Part shown: piece by piece, positions 54,115 to 63,270 of the stretch | Layout: every line of letters starts with the position of its first letter | Numbering within the stretch: position 1 is the first letter of the stretch | Translations under genes and position numbers: made by a program | NCBI RefSeq assembly: GCF_009768975.1 | Contig: NZ_CP035733.1 | Coordinates: 3,144,001-3,208,000, forward strand | Length of the DNA stretch: 64,000 bases | DNA from: Sphingorhabdus lacus | GTDB lineage: Bacteria; Pseudomonadota; Alphaproteobacteria; Sphingomonadales; Sphingomonadaceae | Direction: 5' to 3' | The notes under the pieces: model-generated | Told to the model about the DNA's origin: nothing | Database searches by the model: none | The model's input: the letters and a program-made list of their open reading frames with translations, nothing else

Positions 54115-54856
54115 TCAGCATCCGCAAGGCGTCCTGCATCCAGGTCCATTTCCCTAAGGGTTCGAACAGCAGGTTGAAGAGATTGACGCCCAGCGCCAGC
54201 CAGGTCGCAGGGTGATTGAACCGACCGTAACGATGCGCCGCCCAGTACAACAGGGCGATGATTGCGACTGATGTCGCATATATCGGGTAGGTAACTGCCG
54301 CCGGGTCGTTGGGCCCGGTTATGGCGACCCATAACACGCCGACACCTCTGCCCAAGGATGGCATCATGATGATGAAAACCGTGGAAATGAGCCACCACGC
54401 ATGGTCTTCGACCGAACGGCGAAAGCGGATAGATTGGACGATCGCCACGATGAACGCGGACATCATGACCAGCTCCACCACCGCGATGCCGTAGAAGAAC
54501 CAAGGTTCAAACGCGCCGAACTGTTCGCGCATCTGAGCAGAGTTTTCCGCGTTGGCGATATCACGATGGAGCGCCCCAAGAGCAGTAAAGGCCACGCCGC
54601 CCGCGAGGAAGAACCCGATCATGCCATAGGTTCGGTGACGCTCGAATTGTCCCCGTGACGCAAGATAGGGTTGGGAGATGAGGAAGATATACCACAAGGT
54701 CGCCGTCCAGTAATGAACGTGCACGGCCCAGGCATTCTCGGTCAGGTCCCCCCAATAATCGGGAAAAATGCCAATCTGCATGATAGCCATCGGGATGAGC
54801 ATCCACAGGAACAGATCCCGGTAGCGTTCCATTCCAGTGCGCGTAGTCACAGACAT
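54104..54856 (-). CDS. Integral membrane protein, unknown function
   Basis: 250 aa from ATG 54856 with GGGGA upstream; a 49-codon in-frame extension is judged non-coding. About seven membrane helices with histidines within or near them (VHVHYWTATLWY, LHRD, ERHRTYG, AAHRYG), which could bind heme or metal. No family assigned. Confidence 0.75.
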   Translation of the reverse strand: MSVTTRTGMERYRDLFLWMLIPMAIMQIGIFPDYWGDLTENAWAVHVHYWTATLWYIFLISQPYLASRGQFERHRTYGMIGFFLAGGVAFTALGALHRDIANAENSAQMREQFGAFEPWFFYGIAVVELVMMSAFIVAIVQSIRFRRSVEDHAWWLISTVFIIMMPSLGRGVGVLWVAITGPNDPAAVTYPIYATSVAIIALLYWAAHRYGRFNHPATWLALGVNLFNLLFEPLGKWTWMQDALRMLIKG

Positions 54857-55025
54857 CGCAAATCCCCCTGCGCCATCGCGGGTTTCGCGCCGCAACAGCA
54901 TATTCGTCAGCCCTCCGACGGCAAACAGCCTACTATATTTCACCGCAAAAGCAAAAAACTGGGGTCGAGCCATTTGCGGAGCAGTCGAGACGATATGGGG
55001 CATGCAGTTTTTGCCTTAGGATCGA

Positions 55026-55085
55026 GTCAGCGTCCCCCAACAAATTCGCCAAAACGGACTGTCCGGACACGACAACATTGCGGAC
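55026..55085 (-). repeat. 60-bp dispersed repeat, copy A
   Basis: On the minus strand it reads GTCCGCAATGTTGTCGTG... to ...GACGCTGAC, 60 bp, matching copies B (63208-63267) and C (63688-63747) over the whole length with scattered changes. The ends are complementary (GTCCGC / GCGGAC in the other copies). It sits in the 341-bp gap upstream of the alginate-lyase-like gene; the rest of that gap shows no gene. Confidence 0.85.
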
Positions 55086-55197
55086 GTCGTTCAGACAAGC
55101 GATATTTCCCGTTCGTCGCATTTTTCCGTTTGACGCCAGTGCAGTAGCTGAAGGACAACACTGATCTATCCGAGCGATTAGCCAGAGGGCGGTACGA

Positions 55198-56415
55198 ATG
55201 AAGTTTCTGAAAGCTGCTGTTGCATTGATGACACCCATCGTCTTGATTTCCTGTGCTGGACCAGCCGCCGAAAGGAATTCGGATTCTAAATTACCGCTCA
55301 TTGCAAACGCTGTTGCCAAGCCAGCAATGGATTTTTCTCACCCAGGAGTGCTGGTTTCTGATTTTGAACTTGCATATGTGACCAGCAAAATCGCCGCAGG
55401 AGAAAGCCCGTGGTCGGAAGAATTTGAACGAGCCAAGAATTCAGATTTAGCTAGCAGAACACCAACAGGACAAACCAACATAGATTCTAGAAATGACCAT
55501 GAAGCTGATCTTTTGCGTGATGATGCAATAGCCGCTTATACGCAGGCCCTCTTATGGCGATATTCAGGTAATGAAACTTATGCCATTGGAGCGATTACAA
55601 TTCTGAATGCCTGGGCGGATTTTGAGGGATTTTCGGCAGGCACCGATCAAGACAAGCTTTTGGCGGGTTGGACCGGAGCAACATTGGCACCCGCTGCCGA
55701 AATAATGCGTTCCTATCCCGGTTGGCACGCTGATGAAATCATAAACCTCCAATCAATGTTCCGGCGCGCTTTTTATACGCAATTGAATGTTGCCAGTAGC
55801 TGGAATGGCAATGTCGATTTGACACAGATTGATGCTATGATGGCAATCGCCGTATTCAACGAAGACGAAGAGCTATTCAACAAAGGCTTGATGCGGTTCA
55901 ATACCCGTCTACCCGCTTACATTTACTTGGCCGCCGACGGCGCAGCACCGCAAGCCGTTACGGGCGATGACGGAAACATTCAAAAATTTTGGTTTCAACC
56001 TAACCGCTGGGTGAACGGCCTGACACAGGAGAGCTGCAGAGACAATGGGCATCACAGCCAATATGGCGTGGGATCAGCGCTGCACGCGGCAGAAACGGCG
56101 TGGCACCAAGGCATAGACATATACACCAAAAATCAAGAACGGCTGACCGCTGCGATGGAGCTATTAGCCGGTCAACTTCTGACAGGATCAATGCAGGGAA
56201 TTTGCCCGAATGATCAGGTCACACCTAATCGGTTCAATACGTGGGAGGTGGGATACAATCATTTTCATGGTCGAAAAGAACTTGACCTACCAAACACTAG
56301 AAAATTGATCTTGCAGCAAATTCGGAGCAGTAAGTCACGAACCGATTGGAACCTGAATTACGAAACGCTGACCCATGGCAGACCTGCTATCGCTGCCCCT
56401 GTATTACCGAAGTAA
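55198..56415 (+). CDS. Alginate-lyase-like lipoprotein (PF05426-type)
   Basis: 405 aa. Lipoprotein signal peptide with lipobox LISC. The conserved QESCRDNGHHSQYG stretch with AAETAWHQGIDIY downstream is the pattern of the alginate_lyase family, an alpha/alpha toroid acting on uronate polysaccharides; earlier WADFEGFSAG and YPGW fit too. Base composition is clearly AT-richer than neighbours, and a 60-bp repeat lies just upstream, so horizontal acquisition is likely. Substrate not certain. Confidence 0.8.
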   Translation: MKFLKAAVALMTPIVLISCAGPAAERNSDSKLPLIANAVAKPAMDFSHPGVLVSDFELAYVTSKIAAGESPWSEEFERAKNSDLASRTPTGQTNIDSRNDHEADLLRDDAIAAYTQALLWRYSGNETYAIGAITILNAWADFEGFSAGTDQDKLLAGWTGATLAPAAEIMRSYPGWHADEIINLQSMFRRAFYTQLNVASSWNGNVDLTQIDAMMAIAVFNEDEELFNKGLMRFNTRLPAYIYLAADGAAPQAVTGDDGNIQKFWFQPNRWVNGLTQESCRDNGHHSQYGVGSALHAAETAWHQGIDIYTKNQERLTAAMELLAGQLLTGSMQGICPNDQVTPNRFNTWEVGYNHFHGRKELDLPNTRKLILQQIRSSKSRTDWNLNYETLTHGRPAIAAPVLPK

Positions 56416-56812
56416 TCAGCTTCGAAATAGCAGCTCTTCCAAAATCCAAGCCGAAAGCTGACCGTCCGCTAACCACAACATTTTGGTCATTACCGTTAGC
56501 GGCTTAGCACATTGAAAGCGGCCATTCGTTCAGCTCATTCGTTCCCGCTGTTTGGGGTTGCGATGGTACAGGGCCACCAGAGCTTTTTGCCAGAGGATTA
56601 GCTGGAAGAAAGAAGAGAAAGAAGAAAGACGGGCCGGATGCGGGAGGTGCCTGGGGCTGCATGCTGCCTCGAAATCACCCTCACCCTCCTCCAACGGCGC
56701 AGCCCCGCACCACGCCTTCGTCCTTTTTCCCCTTCTTCCTTCCAGCACCCTCACGTAATTTAGTTTCAATTGTAACAAATAATGTTATGACATGGGGCAA
56801 TAGGAGAATCCC
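56416..56812. other. 397-bp intergenic region with an inverted repeat
   Basis: No gene is seen. CCGCTAAC (56466-56473) and GTTAGCGG (56495-56502) form an 8-bp inverted repeat with a 21-nt spacer. A purine-rich tract (56600-56635) and a pyrimidine-rich tract (56710-56745) follow. The last 50 bp are AT-rich (AATTTAGTTTCAATTG..) and probably hold the promoter of the PLP enzyme. Frames of 68-82 codons on both strands here are composition artefacts. Confidence 0.6.
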
Positions 56813-58138
56813 GTGACTGATAGCAAAACACCCCCCATCGCCACCCCTGCCTCGCGTCGTAAACCCAAGGCGGATATTGAAACCATTGGCGGCCGCAAGT
56901 TGAAGCCGTCGACGTTGATGATGGGGCATGGCTATGACCCCACCCTGTCCGAAGGCTCGCTGAAGCCGCCGATTTTCCTGACCTCCACCTTCGCTTTTGA
57001 AAGCGCGGCGGCGGGGAAGAAGTTTTTTGAACATATCACCGGCAAGCGTGAAGGCCCGGCAGACGGCCTTGTCTATTCGCGCTTCAACGGCCCCAATCAG
57101 GAAATCCTGGAGGACCGCCTCGCGGTCTGGGACGAGGCGGACGACAGTCTGGTTTTCTCCAGCGGCATGTCCGCCATTGCGACCATGTTGCTGGCGTTGG
57201 TCGGGCAGAATGACGTGATCGTCCATTCAGGGCCGCTTTATGCCGCGACTGAGACGCTGATCGCGCGCATCCTGTCGCGCTTTGGCGTGTCGTTCCTCGA
57301 CTTTCCGGCGGGTGCGACGCGTGAAGAGATTGACAGCATGATGGATCAGGCCAAGGCCCTGGCCGCCGAAAAGGGCGGCAAGGTGGCGCTGGTCTATCTG
57401 GAAAGCCCCGCCAACCCGACAAACGCGCTGGTCGATGTGGAGGCGGTGCGCGCGTCGCGCGATGCGGCTTTCCCGGGCGAGCAAAAACCCGCCATTGCCA
57501 TCGACAACACCTTTTTGGGCCCGCTGTGGCAGCAGCCCATCAAGCAAGGCGCCGAACTGGTCGTCTACAGCCTGACCAAATATGCGGGTGGGCATAGCGA
57601 TCTGGTCGCAGGCGGCGTTTCGGGCAATCAGGCGCTGATCAACATCATCCGGCCGATGCGCAATGTCATCGGCACCATTTGCGACCCCAATACCGCGTGG
57701 ATGTTGCTGCGCAGTCTGGAAACGCTTGAACTGCGGATGACGCGGGCGGGCGAGAATGCGGCGAAGGTCTGCGCCTTTCTGAAGGCGCATCCCAAGGTCG
57801 AGGGGCTGGGCTATCTCGGCATGATCGACGATCCGCGACAGCAGGATATCTACAACCGCCATTGCAGCGGCGCTGGGTCGACATTTTCGCTGTTCATCCG
57901 GGGCGGCGAAGCGGAAAGCTTCCGCTTCCTCGACGCGCTGAAAATCGCGAAGCTCGCGGTCAGCCTCGGCGGCACCGAAACGCTCGCCAGTCATCCCGCG
58001 GCGATGACGCATCTGTCCGTCCCGCAAGAACGCAAGGACGCGCTGGGCATTACCGACAATCTGGTGCGGATTTCGATCGGGATTGAAGACCCCGATGACC
58101 TGATCGCCGATTTCGAGCAGGCGTTGGCGTTGGTTTAA
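56813..58138 (+). CDS. Cystathionine gamma-synthase family PLP enzyme
   Basis: 441 aa, GTG start with AGGAGA upstream. Cys/Met metabolism PLP family: YSRFNGPNQEILEDRLAVWD, SSGMSAIATMLLAL, AIDNTFLGPLWQQP and the PLP lysine in SLTKYAGGHSD. The 35-residue N-terminal extension and the SLGGTETLASHPAAMTH segment place it in a separate branch near methionine gamma-lyase, so the exact reaction is open. The last 4 bp overlap the convergent HAD gene. Confidence 0.9.
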   Translation: MTDSKTPPIATPASRRKPKADIETIGGRKLKPSTLMMGHGYDPTLSEGSLKPPIFLTSTFAFESAAAGKKFFEHITGKREGPADGLVYSRFNGPNQEILEDRLAVWDEADDSLVFSSGMSAIATMLLALVGQNDVIVHSGPLYAATETLIARILSRFGVSFLDFPAGATREEIDSMMDQAKALAAEKGGKVALVYLESPANPTNALVDVEAVRASRDAAFPGEQKPAIAIDNTFLGPLWQQPIKQGAELVVYSLTKYAGGHSDLVAGGVSGNQALINIIRPMRNVIGTICDPNTAWMLLRSLETLELRMTRAGENAAKVCAFLKAHPKVEGLGYLGMIDDPRQQDIYNRHCSGAGSTFSLFIRGGEAESFRFLDALKIAKLAVSLGGTETLASHPAAMTHLSVPQERKDALGITDNLVRISIGIEDPDDLIADFEQALALV

Positions 58139-58821
58139 CGCCAGTCCAATATCGTCCACCCGTTGGCCTTGGCCATCTGGGTGAGCGGGCCGTGGGGGTT
58201 GGTGGCGAAGGGTTCGTCGGCGAAGCTGAGCAGCGGCGCGTCGGAGACATGGTCGGAATAGGCGCGGATGTAACAGTCTTCGCGCTTTATGCCCTGCGCC
58301 TGCATCCACGCCTTGACGAGGTCGAGCTTCGCCGCGTCGTAGCAATTATGCCCGTCGATCCGCGCCAGCACATGGCCGCTGCTGTTTGTGGCAAGATTGG
58401 TGGCGATGACATCGTCAAAGCCGAGCCGGTGGGCAATGGCCTCGACATAGAGGCGGTAGGATGCGGTGGCCATGACATGGCGGTATCCCGCCGCCTTCTC
58501 CTCCGCCACCCGCTCGCGCAGCTGCGGATAGACATTTTTGCCCACCACCAGATCGGCATGGCTTTCGAGATAGCGGGCGAATTTCTCGGGCGGGACGCGG
58601 TGGCCGATCAGCAGCATCTGCGCAAATTGCTTCAACCGGGCGCGATCCCAGATCTTCAGCGCGTAGAGCGCCAGACCGACGGGCAGCAGCGGCGAAAGGA
58701 ACAATCGCCACGGCGACTTGTTCAAAGCCATATGCAGCAGGAAGCCATTATAGGTCGCGCGGCGGGTCACCGTTTTGTCCATGTCGTAAATGGCAAGCAG
58801 GGTTTTGGCGTCGGTCGTCAT
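58135..58821 (-). CDS. HAD-superfamily IB phosphatase
   Basis: 228 aa. HAD motif I IYDMDKTVTRRATYNGF, a hydrophobic cap segment, Thr/Ser of motif II in VMATASYRLYVEAIA, Lys near KREDCYIRAYSDH, and the motif III acids in SDHVSDAPLL. Matches the HAD-IB (SerB-like) group; the substrate is unknown. Divergent from the Mla operon across 78 bp. Confidence 0.88.
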   Translation of the reverse strand: MTTDAKTLLAIYDMDKTVTRRATYNGFLLHMALNKSPWRLFLSPLLPVGLALYALKIWDRARLKQFAQMLLIGHRVPPEKFARYLESHADLVVGKNVYPQLRERVAEEKAAGYRHVMATASYRLYVEAIAHRLGFDDVIATNLATNSSGHVLARIDGHNCYDAAKLDLVKAWMQAQGIKREDCYIRAYSDHVSDAPLLSFADEPFATNPHGPLTQMAKANGWTILDWR

Positions 58822-58899
58822 GATGTCCCTTCAGGCACAATCCACGCATGAATGTCTACAGACTTGTTATAGTTCGGATTATGCGCCAGTTATACAGAC

Positions 58900-60012
58900 A
58901 TGGCTGACGCTGCCGACTTTATCCAGGAAACCCTGCCCGACGGCAGCGAAATCGTCCGTTTTTCGGGCAATCTGGCTATCGCGTCGATTGGCGATCTGGA
59001 TGCAAGGCTGCATGCCTTGCCCGATTCTGTGGCGCAGATTGATCTGGCCGATGTCACCCATATCGATACCGTCGGCGCCTGGCTGGTCTACCGCACGGCG
59101 CAAAAGCATGGCGCCGAAATCACCAATGCCGACAAGGATGCCGCCCGCCTGATCGAGGCGGTCAGCGGCGTCGACGATAGCGCGCCCGTCGCGCCGGTGC
59201 ATGTGTCCTCGCTGAACCGCTTTCTGGGCGAGGTCGGCATGGGCGTGGTTGTCGCCTTTACGACGCTGCTCCATTTTCTGGGCTTTGTCGGACAGGTGGT
59301 CAAAGCCTCGATCATATTGATGCTGAACCCCAGCCGGTTCCGCTGGCATTCGGTGGTCCAGCATTTCGACATGGTCGGCGTCCGCGCGCTCGGCATCATC
59401 GGGCTGATGAGCTTCCTGATCGGTATCGTCATCGCGCAACAGGGCGCGGTGCAGTTGCGGCAGTTCGGGGCCGAGGTGTTCACGATCAACCTGATCGGCC
59501 GGCTTACTTTCCGCGAGCTTGGCATTTTGATGACCGCCATCATGGTCGCAGGCCGCTCGGGCTCCGCCTTTGCCGCGCAGATCGGAACGATGAAAATCAC
59601 CGAAGAGATTGACGCGATGCGCACCATCGGCGTCGTTCCTGCCGAAGCCCTCGTCGTGCCGCGCGTCATTGCGGCGGTGATCATGATGCCGCTGCTCGGC
59701 ATTTTCGCATCGTTGATGTCGATCATCGGTGGCGGCCTTCTGTGCTGGATCATCCTCGAAATCCCGCCCGACACCTTCATCATCCGCCTGCGCGAAGTGA
59801 CGCCCATGACCGATTTCTGGATCGGCATGATCAAGGCACCCGTGTTCGGCGCGATCATCGCCATGGCCGGTTGCTTCCAGGGGATGCAGGTCGAAGGCAA
59901 TAGCGAACAGGTCGGCCTCAAGACCACCGCCGCGGTGGTGCAGGCGATCTTCCTCGTCATCGTCCTTGACGCTTTCTTCGCCGTGTTCTTCAGCGAAATC
60001 GGCTGGGACTAA
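58900..60012 (+). CDS. mlaE: MlaE-type lipid ABC transporter permease with N-terminal STAS-like domain
   Basis: 370 aa. Residues 1-95 form a STAS-like domain (GNLAIASIGDLDARLHAL, IDLADVTHIDTVGAWLV); residues 130-370 are the MlaE permease with LIGIVIAQQGAVQLRQFGA and the EEIDAMRTIGV coupling helix. In E. coli the STAS partner MlaB is a separate protein; here the two are fused. First gene of an operon for phospholipid transport between the membranes. Confidence 0.93.
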   Translation: MADAADFIQETLPDGSEIVRFSGNLAIASIGDLDARLHALPDSVAQIDLADVTHIDTVGAWLVYRTAQKHGAEITNADKDAARLIEAVSGVDDSAPVAPVHVSSLNRFLGEVGMGVVVAFTTLLHFLGFVGQVVKASIILMLNPSRFRWHSVVQHFDMVGVRALGIIGLMSFLIGIVIAQQGAVQLRQFGAEVFTINLIGRLTFRELGILMTAIMVAGRSGSAFAAQIGTMKITEEIDAMRTIGVVPAEALVVPRVIAAVIMMPLLGIFASLMSIIGGGLLCWIILEIPPDTFIIRLREVTPMTDFWIGMIKAPVFGAIIAMAGCFQGMQVEGNSEQVGLKTTAAVVQAIFLVIVLDAFFAVFFSEIGWD

Positions 60013-60015
60013 GCG

Positions 60016-60804
60016 ATGGTGGACGGCAACATCATCTCGGTGCAGGGGCTGTGCAACAGCTTTGGCGACCAGATCATCCACAAGGACCTCGACCTCGATG
60101 TCCGGCAGGGGGAGATATTGGGCGTTGTGGGCGGGTCGGGTACCGGCAAGTCCGTATTGATGCGCTCGATCATCGGGCTTCAGGAACCGACCGCGGGCGA
60201 TATCCATGTCTTCGGCGAAGAAATGATCGGCAAGGAAGAGGATGAGGCGACCGACGTCCGCCGCCGCTGGGGCGTGCTGTTCCAGGGTGGCGCGCTGTTC
60301 TCGACCCTGACCGTCGCCGAAAATGTGCAGGTTCCCTTGCGCGAATTCTACCCCGATTTCAGCAGCGATTTGCTCGAGGAAATCGCCCGCTACAAAATCC
60401 ACCTGAGCGGCCTGCCGCCCGAGGCCGCGCATAAATATCCGTCCGAACTGTCGGGCGGGATGCGCAAGCGCGCAGGGCTTGCCCGGGCGCTGGCGATGGA
60501 CCCCGAACTGCTGTTTCTGGACGAGCCGACCGCAGGCCTCGACCCCATCGGTGCCGCGAATTTCGATAATCTGACCCGGAACCTCAAGGAAACATTGGGG
60601 TTAACCGTGTTCCTGATTACCCACGACCTCGACACATTATATGCCATTTGTGACCGGGTCGCGGTTCTTGCCGACCATAAGGTGATTGCCATCGGTCCCA
60701 TCGAGGATCTGCTGGCGACCGATCATCCGTGGATCAAGGAATATTTCAGCGGCCCACGCGGGCGCGCTGCACGCAGAGGACATGCAAAGCGCGTCGACAA
60801 ATAG
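60016..60804 (+). CDS. mlaF: MlaF-type ABC transporter ATPase
   Basis: 262 aa, 3 bp after mlaE. Walker A GGSGTGKSVLM, signature ELSGGMRKRAGLARAL, Walker B LLFLDEPTAGLD, switch His in THDLD. Energises the MlaFE(B)D lipid complex. The C-terminus (RRGHAKRVDK) is basic. Confidence 0.96.
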   Translation: MVDGNIISVQGLCNSFGDQIIHKDLDLDVRQGEILGVVGGSGTGKSVLMRSIIGLQEPTAGDIHVFGEEMIGKEEDEATDVRRRWGVLFQGGALFSTLTVAENVQVPLREFYPDFSSDLLEEIARYKIHLSGLPPEAAHKYPSELSGGMRKRAGLARALAMDPELLFLDEPTAGLDPIGAANFDNLTRNLKETLGLTVFLITHDLDTLYAICDRVAVLADHKVIAIGPIEDLLATDHPWIKEYFSGPRGRAARRGHAKRVDK

Positions 60805-60846
60805 GTCGTGGACAAGCGGTTGATAGGAAGGCCATAAGACAGGGCG

Positions 60847-61827
60847 ATGGAAACGAAATCCAATTATGTAGTGGTCGGTGCTATCACCCTCTTGTTGCTG
60901 GCGCTGCTCGCCGGTTTCACTGTGTGGCTTTCGCGCGCAGGTGAAGGCAGCAAGAAAGAATATGACATTTTCTTCCAGCAGTCGGTGAACGGCCTTGCCA
61001 AGGGGTCGGGCGTATCCTTCTCGGGCGTGCCGGTCGGCGAAATCAAAAGCATCGAATTATGGGAACCCGACCCCGATTTCGTCCGTGTCCGCATCACGAT
61101 CAAGGACGAGGTGCCCATCCTGCTCGGCACCGTGGCCACGATCAACGGCGTCGGTTTCACCGGCGTTTCGGAAATCCAGCTGGATGGCGCGGTCAAGGGC
61201 GCGCCGCCGCTGCAATGTCCCAAAGACAATCCCGCATCCGCCTGCCCCACGGGCGTTCCGGTCATTCCCACCAAGCCCGGTGCGCTGGGCGAATTGCTGA
61301 ATAACGCGCCGCTGTTGCTGGAACGTTTGTCGACTTTGACCGAGCGGCTGACCAACATCCTGTCGGACAAGAACCAGCAGTCGATTGAACAGATACTCGA
61401 CAATGTCGAAAGCCTGTCGGGATCGCTGGCAACGCAGGCCCCCGACCTGCGCGCCGCGGTGCAGGAATCGCGCCTGACCCTGCAAAAGGCAGGATTGGCG
61501 GCGGACGAGCTGGCCAAGGTAGCAGGTACCGCCAACCAGTTGCTCGACAGCGATGGCAAACCGGTCATGGCCGAATTGCGCAAGACATTGCGCGCCGCCA
61601 ATGGCAGCCTTGCCGCGTTGGAAACCACGCTCAACAACGCCAACCCCGCCATCGAAACGCTGAACACGCAAACCTTGCCGGAGGTCACGCAACTGGCCCG
61701 CGACTTGCGCGAATTGTCGGTGTCTCTGAAATCGGTGACCGAGCGGGTGGACCAGAATGGCCTTGGCGGTGTCGTCAGCGCGCCTGCGCTACCCGATTAC
61801 AAGCCCGATGGCCGGAAACGGAATTGA
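60847..61827 (+). CDS. mlaD: MlaD-type MCE lipid-binding protein
   Basis: 326 aa. One N-terminal membrane anchor (VVVGAITLLLLALLAGFTVWL), one MCE domain (residues 40-120, FQQSVNGLAKGSGVSFSGVPVG), then a long helical C-terminal part (LSTLTERLTNILS.., AAVQESRLTLQKAGLAADELA..), longer than E. coli MlaD and suggestive of a periplasmic tunnel or coiled coil. Acts in the periplasm. Confidence 0.94.
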   Translation: METKSNYVVVGAITLLLLALLAGFTVWLSRAGEGSKKEYDIFFQQSVNGLAKGSGVSFSGVPVGEIKSIELWEPDPDFVRVRITIKDEVPILLGTVATINGVGFTGVSEIQLDGAVKGAPPLQCPKDNPASACPTGVPVIPTKPGALGELLNNAPLLLERLSTLTERLTNILSDKNQQSIEQILDNVESLSGSLATQAPDLRAAVQESRLTLQKAGLAADELAKVAGTANQLLDSDGKPVMAELRKTLRAANGSLAALETTLNNANPAIETLNTQTLPEVTQLARDLRELSVSLKSVTERVDQNGLGGVVSAPALPDYKPDGRKRN

Positions 61828-61828
61828 G

Positions 61829-62425
61829 ATGACCATGACCAAGATTTTGCGAAACGCCCTGTGTGTCGCCACCGCCGCTCTAGCCCTGTCCGCCTGCGTC
61901 AGTTTCGGCGGCAAGGCCCCGCCATCGATGCTGGTGCTGACGTCCGACAGCAACGTTGCAGGCGGAACCAGCAAAAGCGGTGCGTCGGGTGAGGCCCTGA
62001 TCGTCCTGCTTCCCGAAACCCCGCGCAAGCTCGACACCAATCGCGTGCCCGTGCAGGTCGACGACAGCAACATCGCCTATATCAAGGACGCGGTCTGGGC
62101 CGATAAGCCGTCGCGCCTGATGCAGATGCTGCTGATGGAAAATATCGCGGCGAAGAACAACCGCCTGGTGCTCAACGAAACCGATGCCGGCGGCAAAGCG
62201 CAATTATATCTGTCGGGCAGCCTGCTGGAATTCGGCCTTGATGAATCCGCGTCCGAAGCGGTGGTGGTCTATGACGCGGTCAAGATCAACCGGGGCCAGA
62301 CCGTCGAAAAGAAACGCTTTGAATCGCGCAAACCCGTCACCGCGATCGACGCCCGCGAAGCTGGCCGAGCCCTCAACGCCGCCGCCAATGATGTAGCAGG
62401 ACAGATCAGCGCCTGGGTTGAATAG
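61829..62425 (+). CDS. ABC-type transport auxiliary lipoprotein (PqiC/YmbA-like)
   Basis: 198 aa from ATG 61829, 1 bp after the mlaD stop; an ATG at 61835 is also possible. Signal peptide with lipobox ALSAC. The mature domain (PPSMLVLTSDSN.., RVPVQVDDSNIAYIKDAVW, LNETDAGGKAQLYLSGSLLEFGLD) fits the auxiliary lipoproteins that cap MCE systems at the outer membrane. Last gene of the Mla operon. Confidence 0.88.
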   Translation: MTMTKILRNALCVATAALALSACVSFGGKAPPSMLVLTSDSNVAGGTSKSGASGEALIVLLPETPRKLDTNRVPVQVDDSNIAYIKDAVWADKPSRLMQMLLMENIAAKNNRLVLNETDAGGKAQLYLSGSLLEFGLDESASEAVVVYDAVKINRGQTVEKKRFESRKPVTAIDAREAGRALNAAANDVAGQISAWVE

Positions 62426-62540
62426 GGTTTTTGGTTTTTCCACGTCGGCCTGCGGGGCGGATGGGTTGTGCCGGTTTTTTCGTCAGAAGAAAAAAGACGA
62501 CAAAGGAAGAAGGCGTGGTCTAGCGAAGGCAACGTCTCAC

Positions 62541-62568
62541 GGGGACTGTCCCGTCAGGAACTGTCCCC
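62541..62568. repeat. REP-like palindrome (GGGGAC..GTCCCC)
   Basis: GGGGACTGTCCC contains the perfect 11-bp dyad GGGAC-T-GTCCC, and AACTGTCCCC follows, giving outer arms GGGGAC/GTCCCC. Such sequences resemble REP elements of RAYT-type transposases. It lies in the 290-bp gap 62426-62715, which otherwise shows no gene. Confidence 0.5.
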
Positions 62569-62715
62569 AACATCCGCAGTCCAACCCCACCGTCACCTTG
62601 GAGCCGAAGGCGTAAAGAAGAAGTTCTAACTTAAGTCGTTACCCTGAACGAATGGCAGGTTTTAGCGTACTCAAAAAACTAGGGGGAATGTCTGTAATGT
62701 TGTGGGTAGCTGAAG

Positions 62716-63180
62716 TTACCTTCCGCGCCTTAGTGCTTCCAGTAGAGTGAGTTCGGTAGAAGACACCGCCTTCCAAAGCTTAGATTGCCCACACGTGTGT
62801 CTGATAAATGTTGCTCCCTGAGCGACCGAAGGCGTAGTGTTGGTGATCGGATAGTAAGTAACGAAGAAAAGATATTCTTTGCCTAGTTGGACGTCAAAGC
62901 GTCCGCTGTCTAAAGTCTGAAACAGATTAACCGATTGCCCCGGTTTACCCTTAAAAATCTCGAGAACCCGAAGCTTACTGAGCCGAACTGGCGAATACTC
63001 CCCCCAGTTAATTTTGAACTCAGCGTTCGGCTCATCATCTGCAACGGTAGTTTCAGCTGTCACGACAGCACGCACAACAGTATCTGCTTGGAGATAATCT
63101 TGTTCGGTAGTCGCTGTCGTGCACAAGGCATAGGCGGGGCTAGTTACAAAACATATCAATGGGACAACAAATTTGAGCAT
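62716..63180 (-). CDS. Exported small protein, possibly TIMP/netrin-like fold
   Basis: 154 aa with signal peptide (FVVPLICFVTSPAYA). Mature sequence begins at Cys (LCTTATTEQDYLQADTVVRAVV), with a beta-rich core (VRLSKLRVLEIFKGKPGQSVNLF, YLFFVTYYP) and a second Cys in RHTCGQSKLW. Spacing resembles bacterial TIMP-like OB-fold proteins of unknown role. AT-richer than the backbone; likely accessory. Confidence 0.6.
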   Translation of the reverse strand: MLKFVVPLICFVTSPAYALCTTATTEQDYLQADTVVRAVVTAETTVADDEPNAEFKINWGEYSPVRLSKLRVLEIFKGKPGQSVNLFQTLDSGRFDVQLGKEYLFFVTYYPITNTTPSVAQGATFIRHTCGQSKLWKAVSSTELTLLEALRRGR

Positions 63181-63207
63181 CTAGGCATAATGCTCTCGAA
63201 TGGGTAG

Positions 63208-63267
63208 GTCCGCAATGTTGTCGTGTCCTGACAGTCCGGTTTGGCAGCTTTGTTGTGGGAAGCGGAC
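63208..63267 (+). repeat. 60-bp dispersed repeat, copy B
   Basis: 60 bp beginning GTCCGCAATGTTGTCGTGTC and ending GGGAAGCGGAC, with terminal inverted repeats GTCCGC/GCGGAC. Same length and about 85 percent like copy A by eye. It lies 3 bp beyond the stop codon of the orphan gene 63271-63660. Confidence 0.87.
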
Positions 63268-63270
63268 AAC

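Noticed and set aside
56530-56778. Small frames on both strands in the 56.4-56.8 kb gap
   Set aside because: They run through purine/pyrimidine tracts, have no binding sites and no protein-like composition.
58879-60432. 517-codon minus-strand frame opposite mlaE/mlaF
   Set aside because: Asp/His/Arg-rich antisense translation; the plus strand encodes clear ABC transporter subunits.
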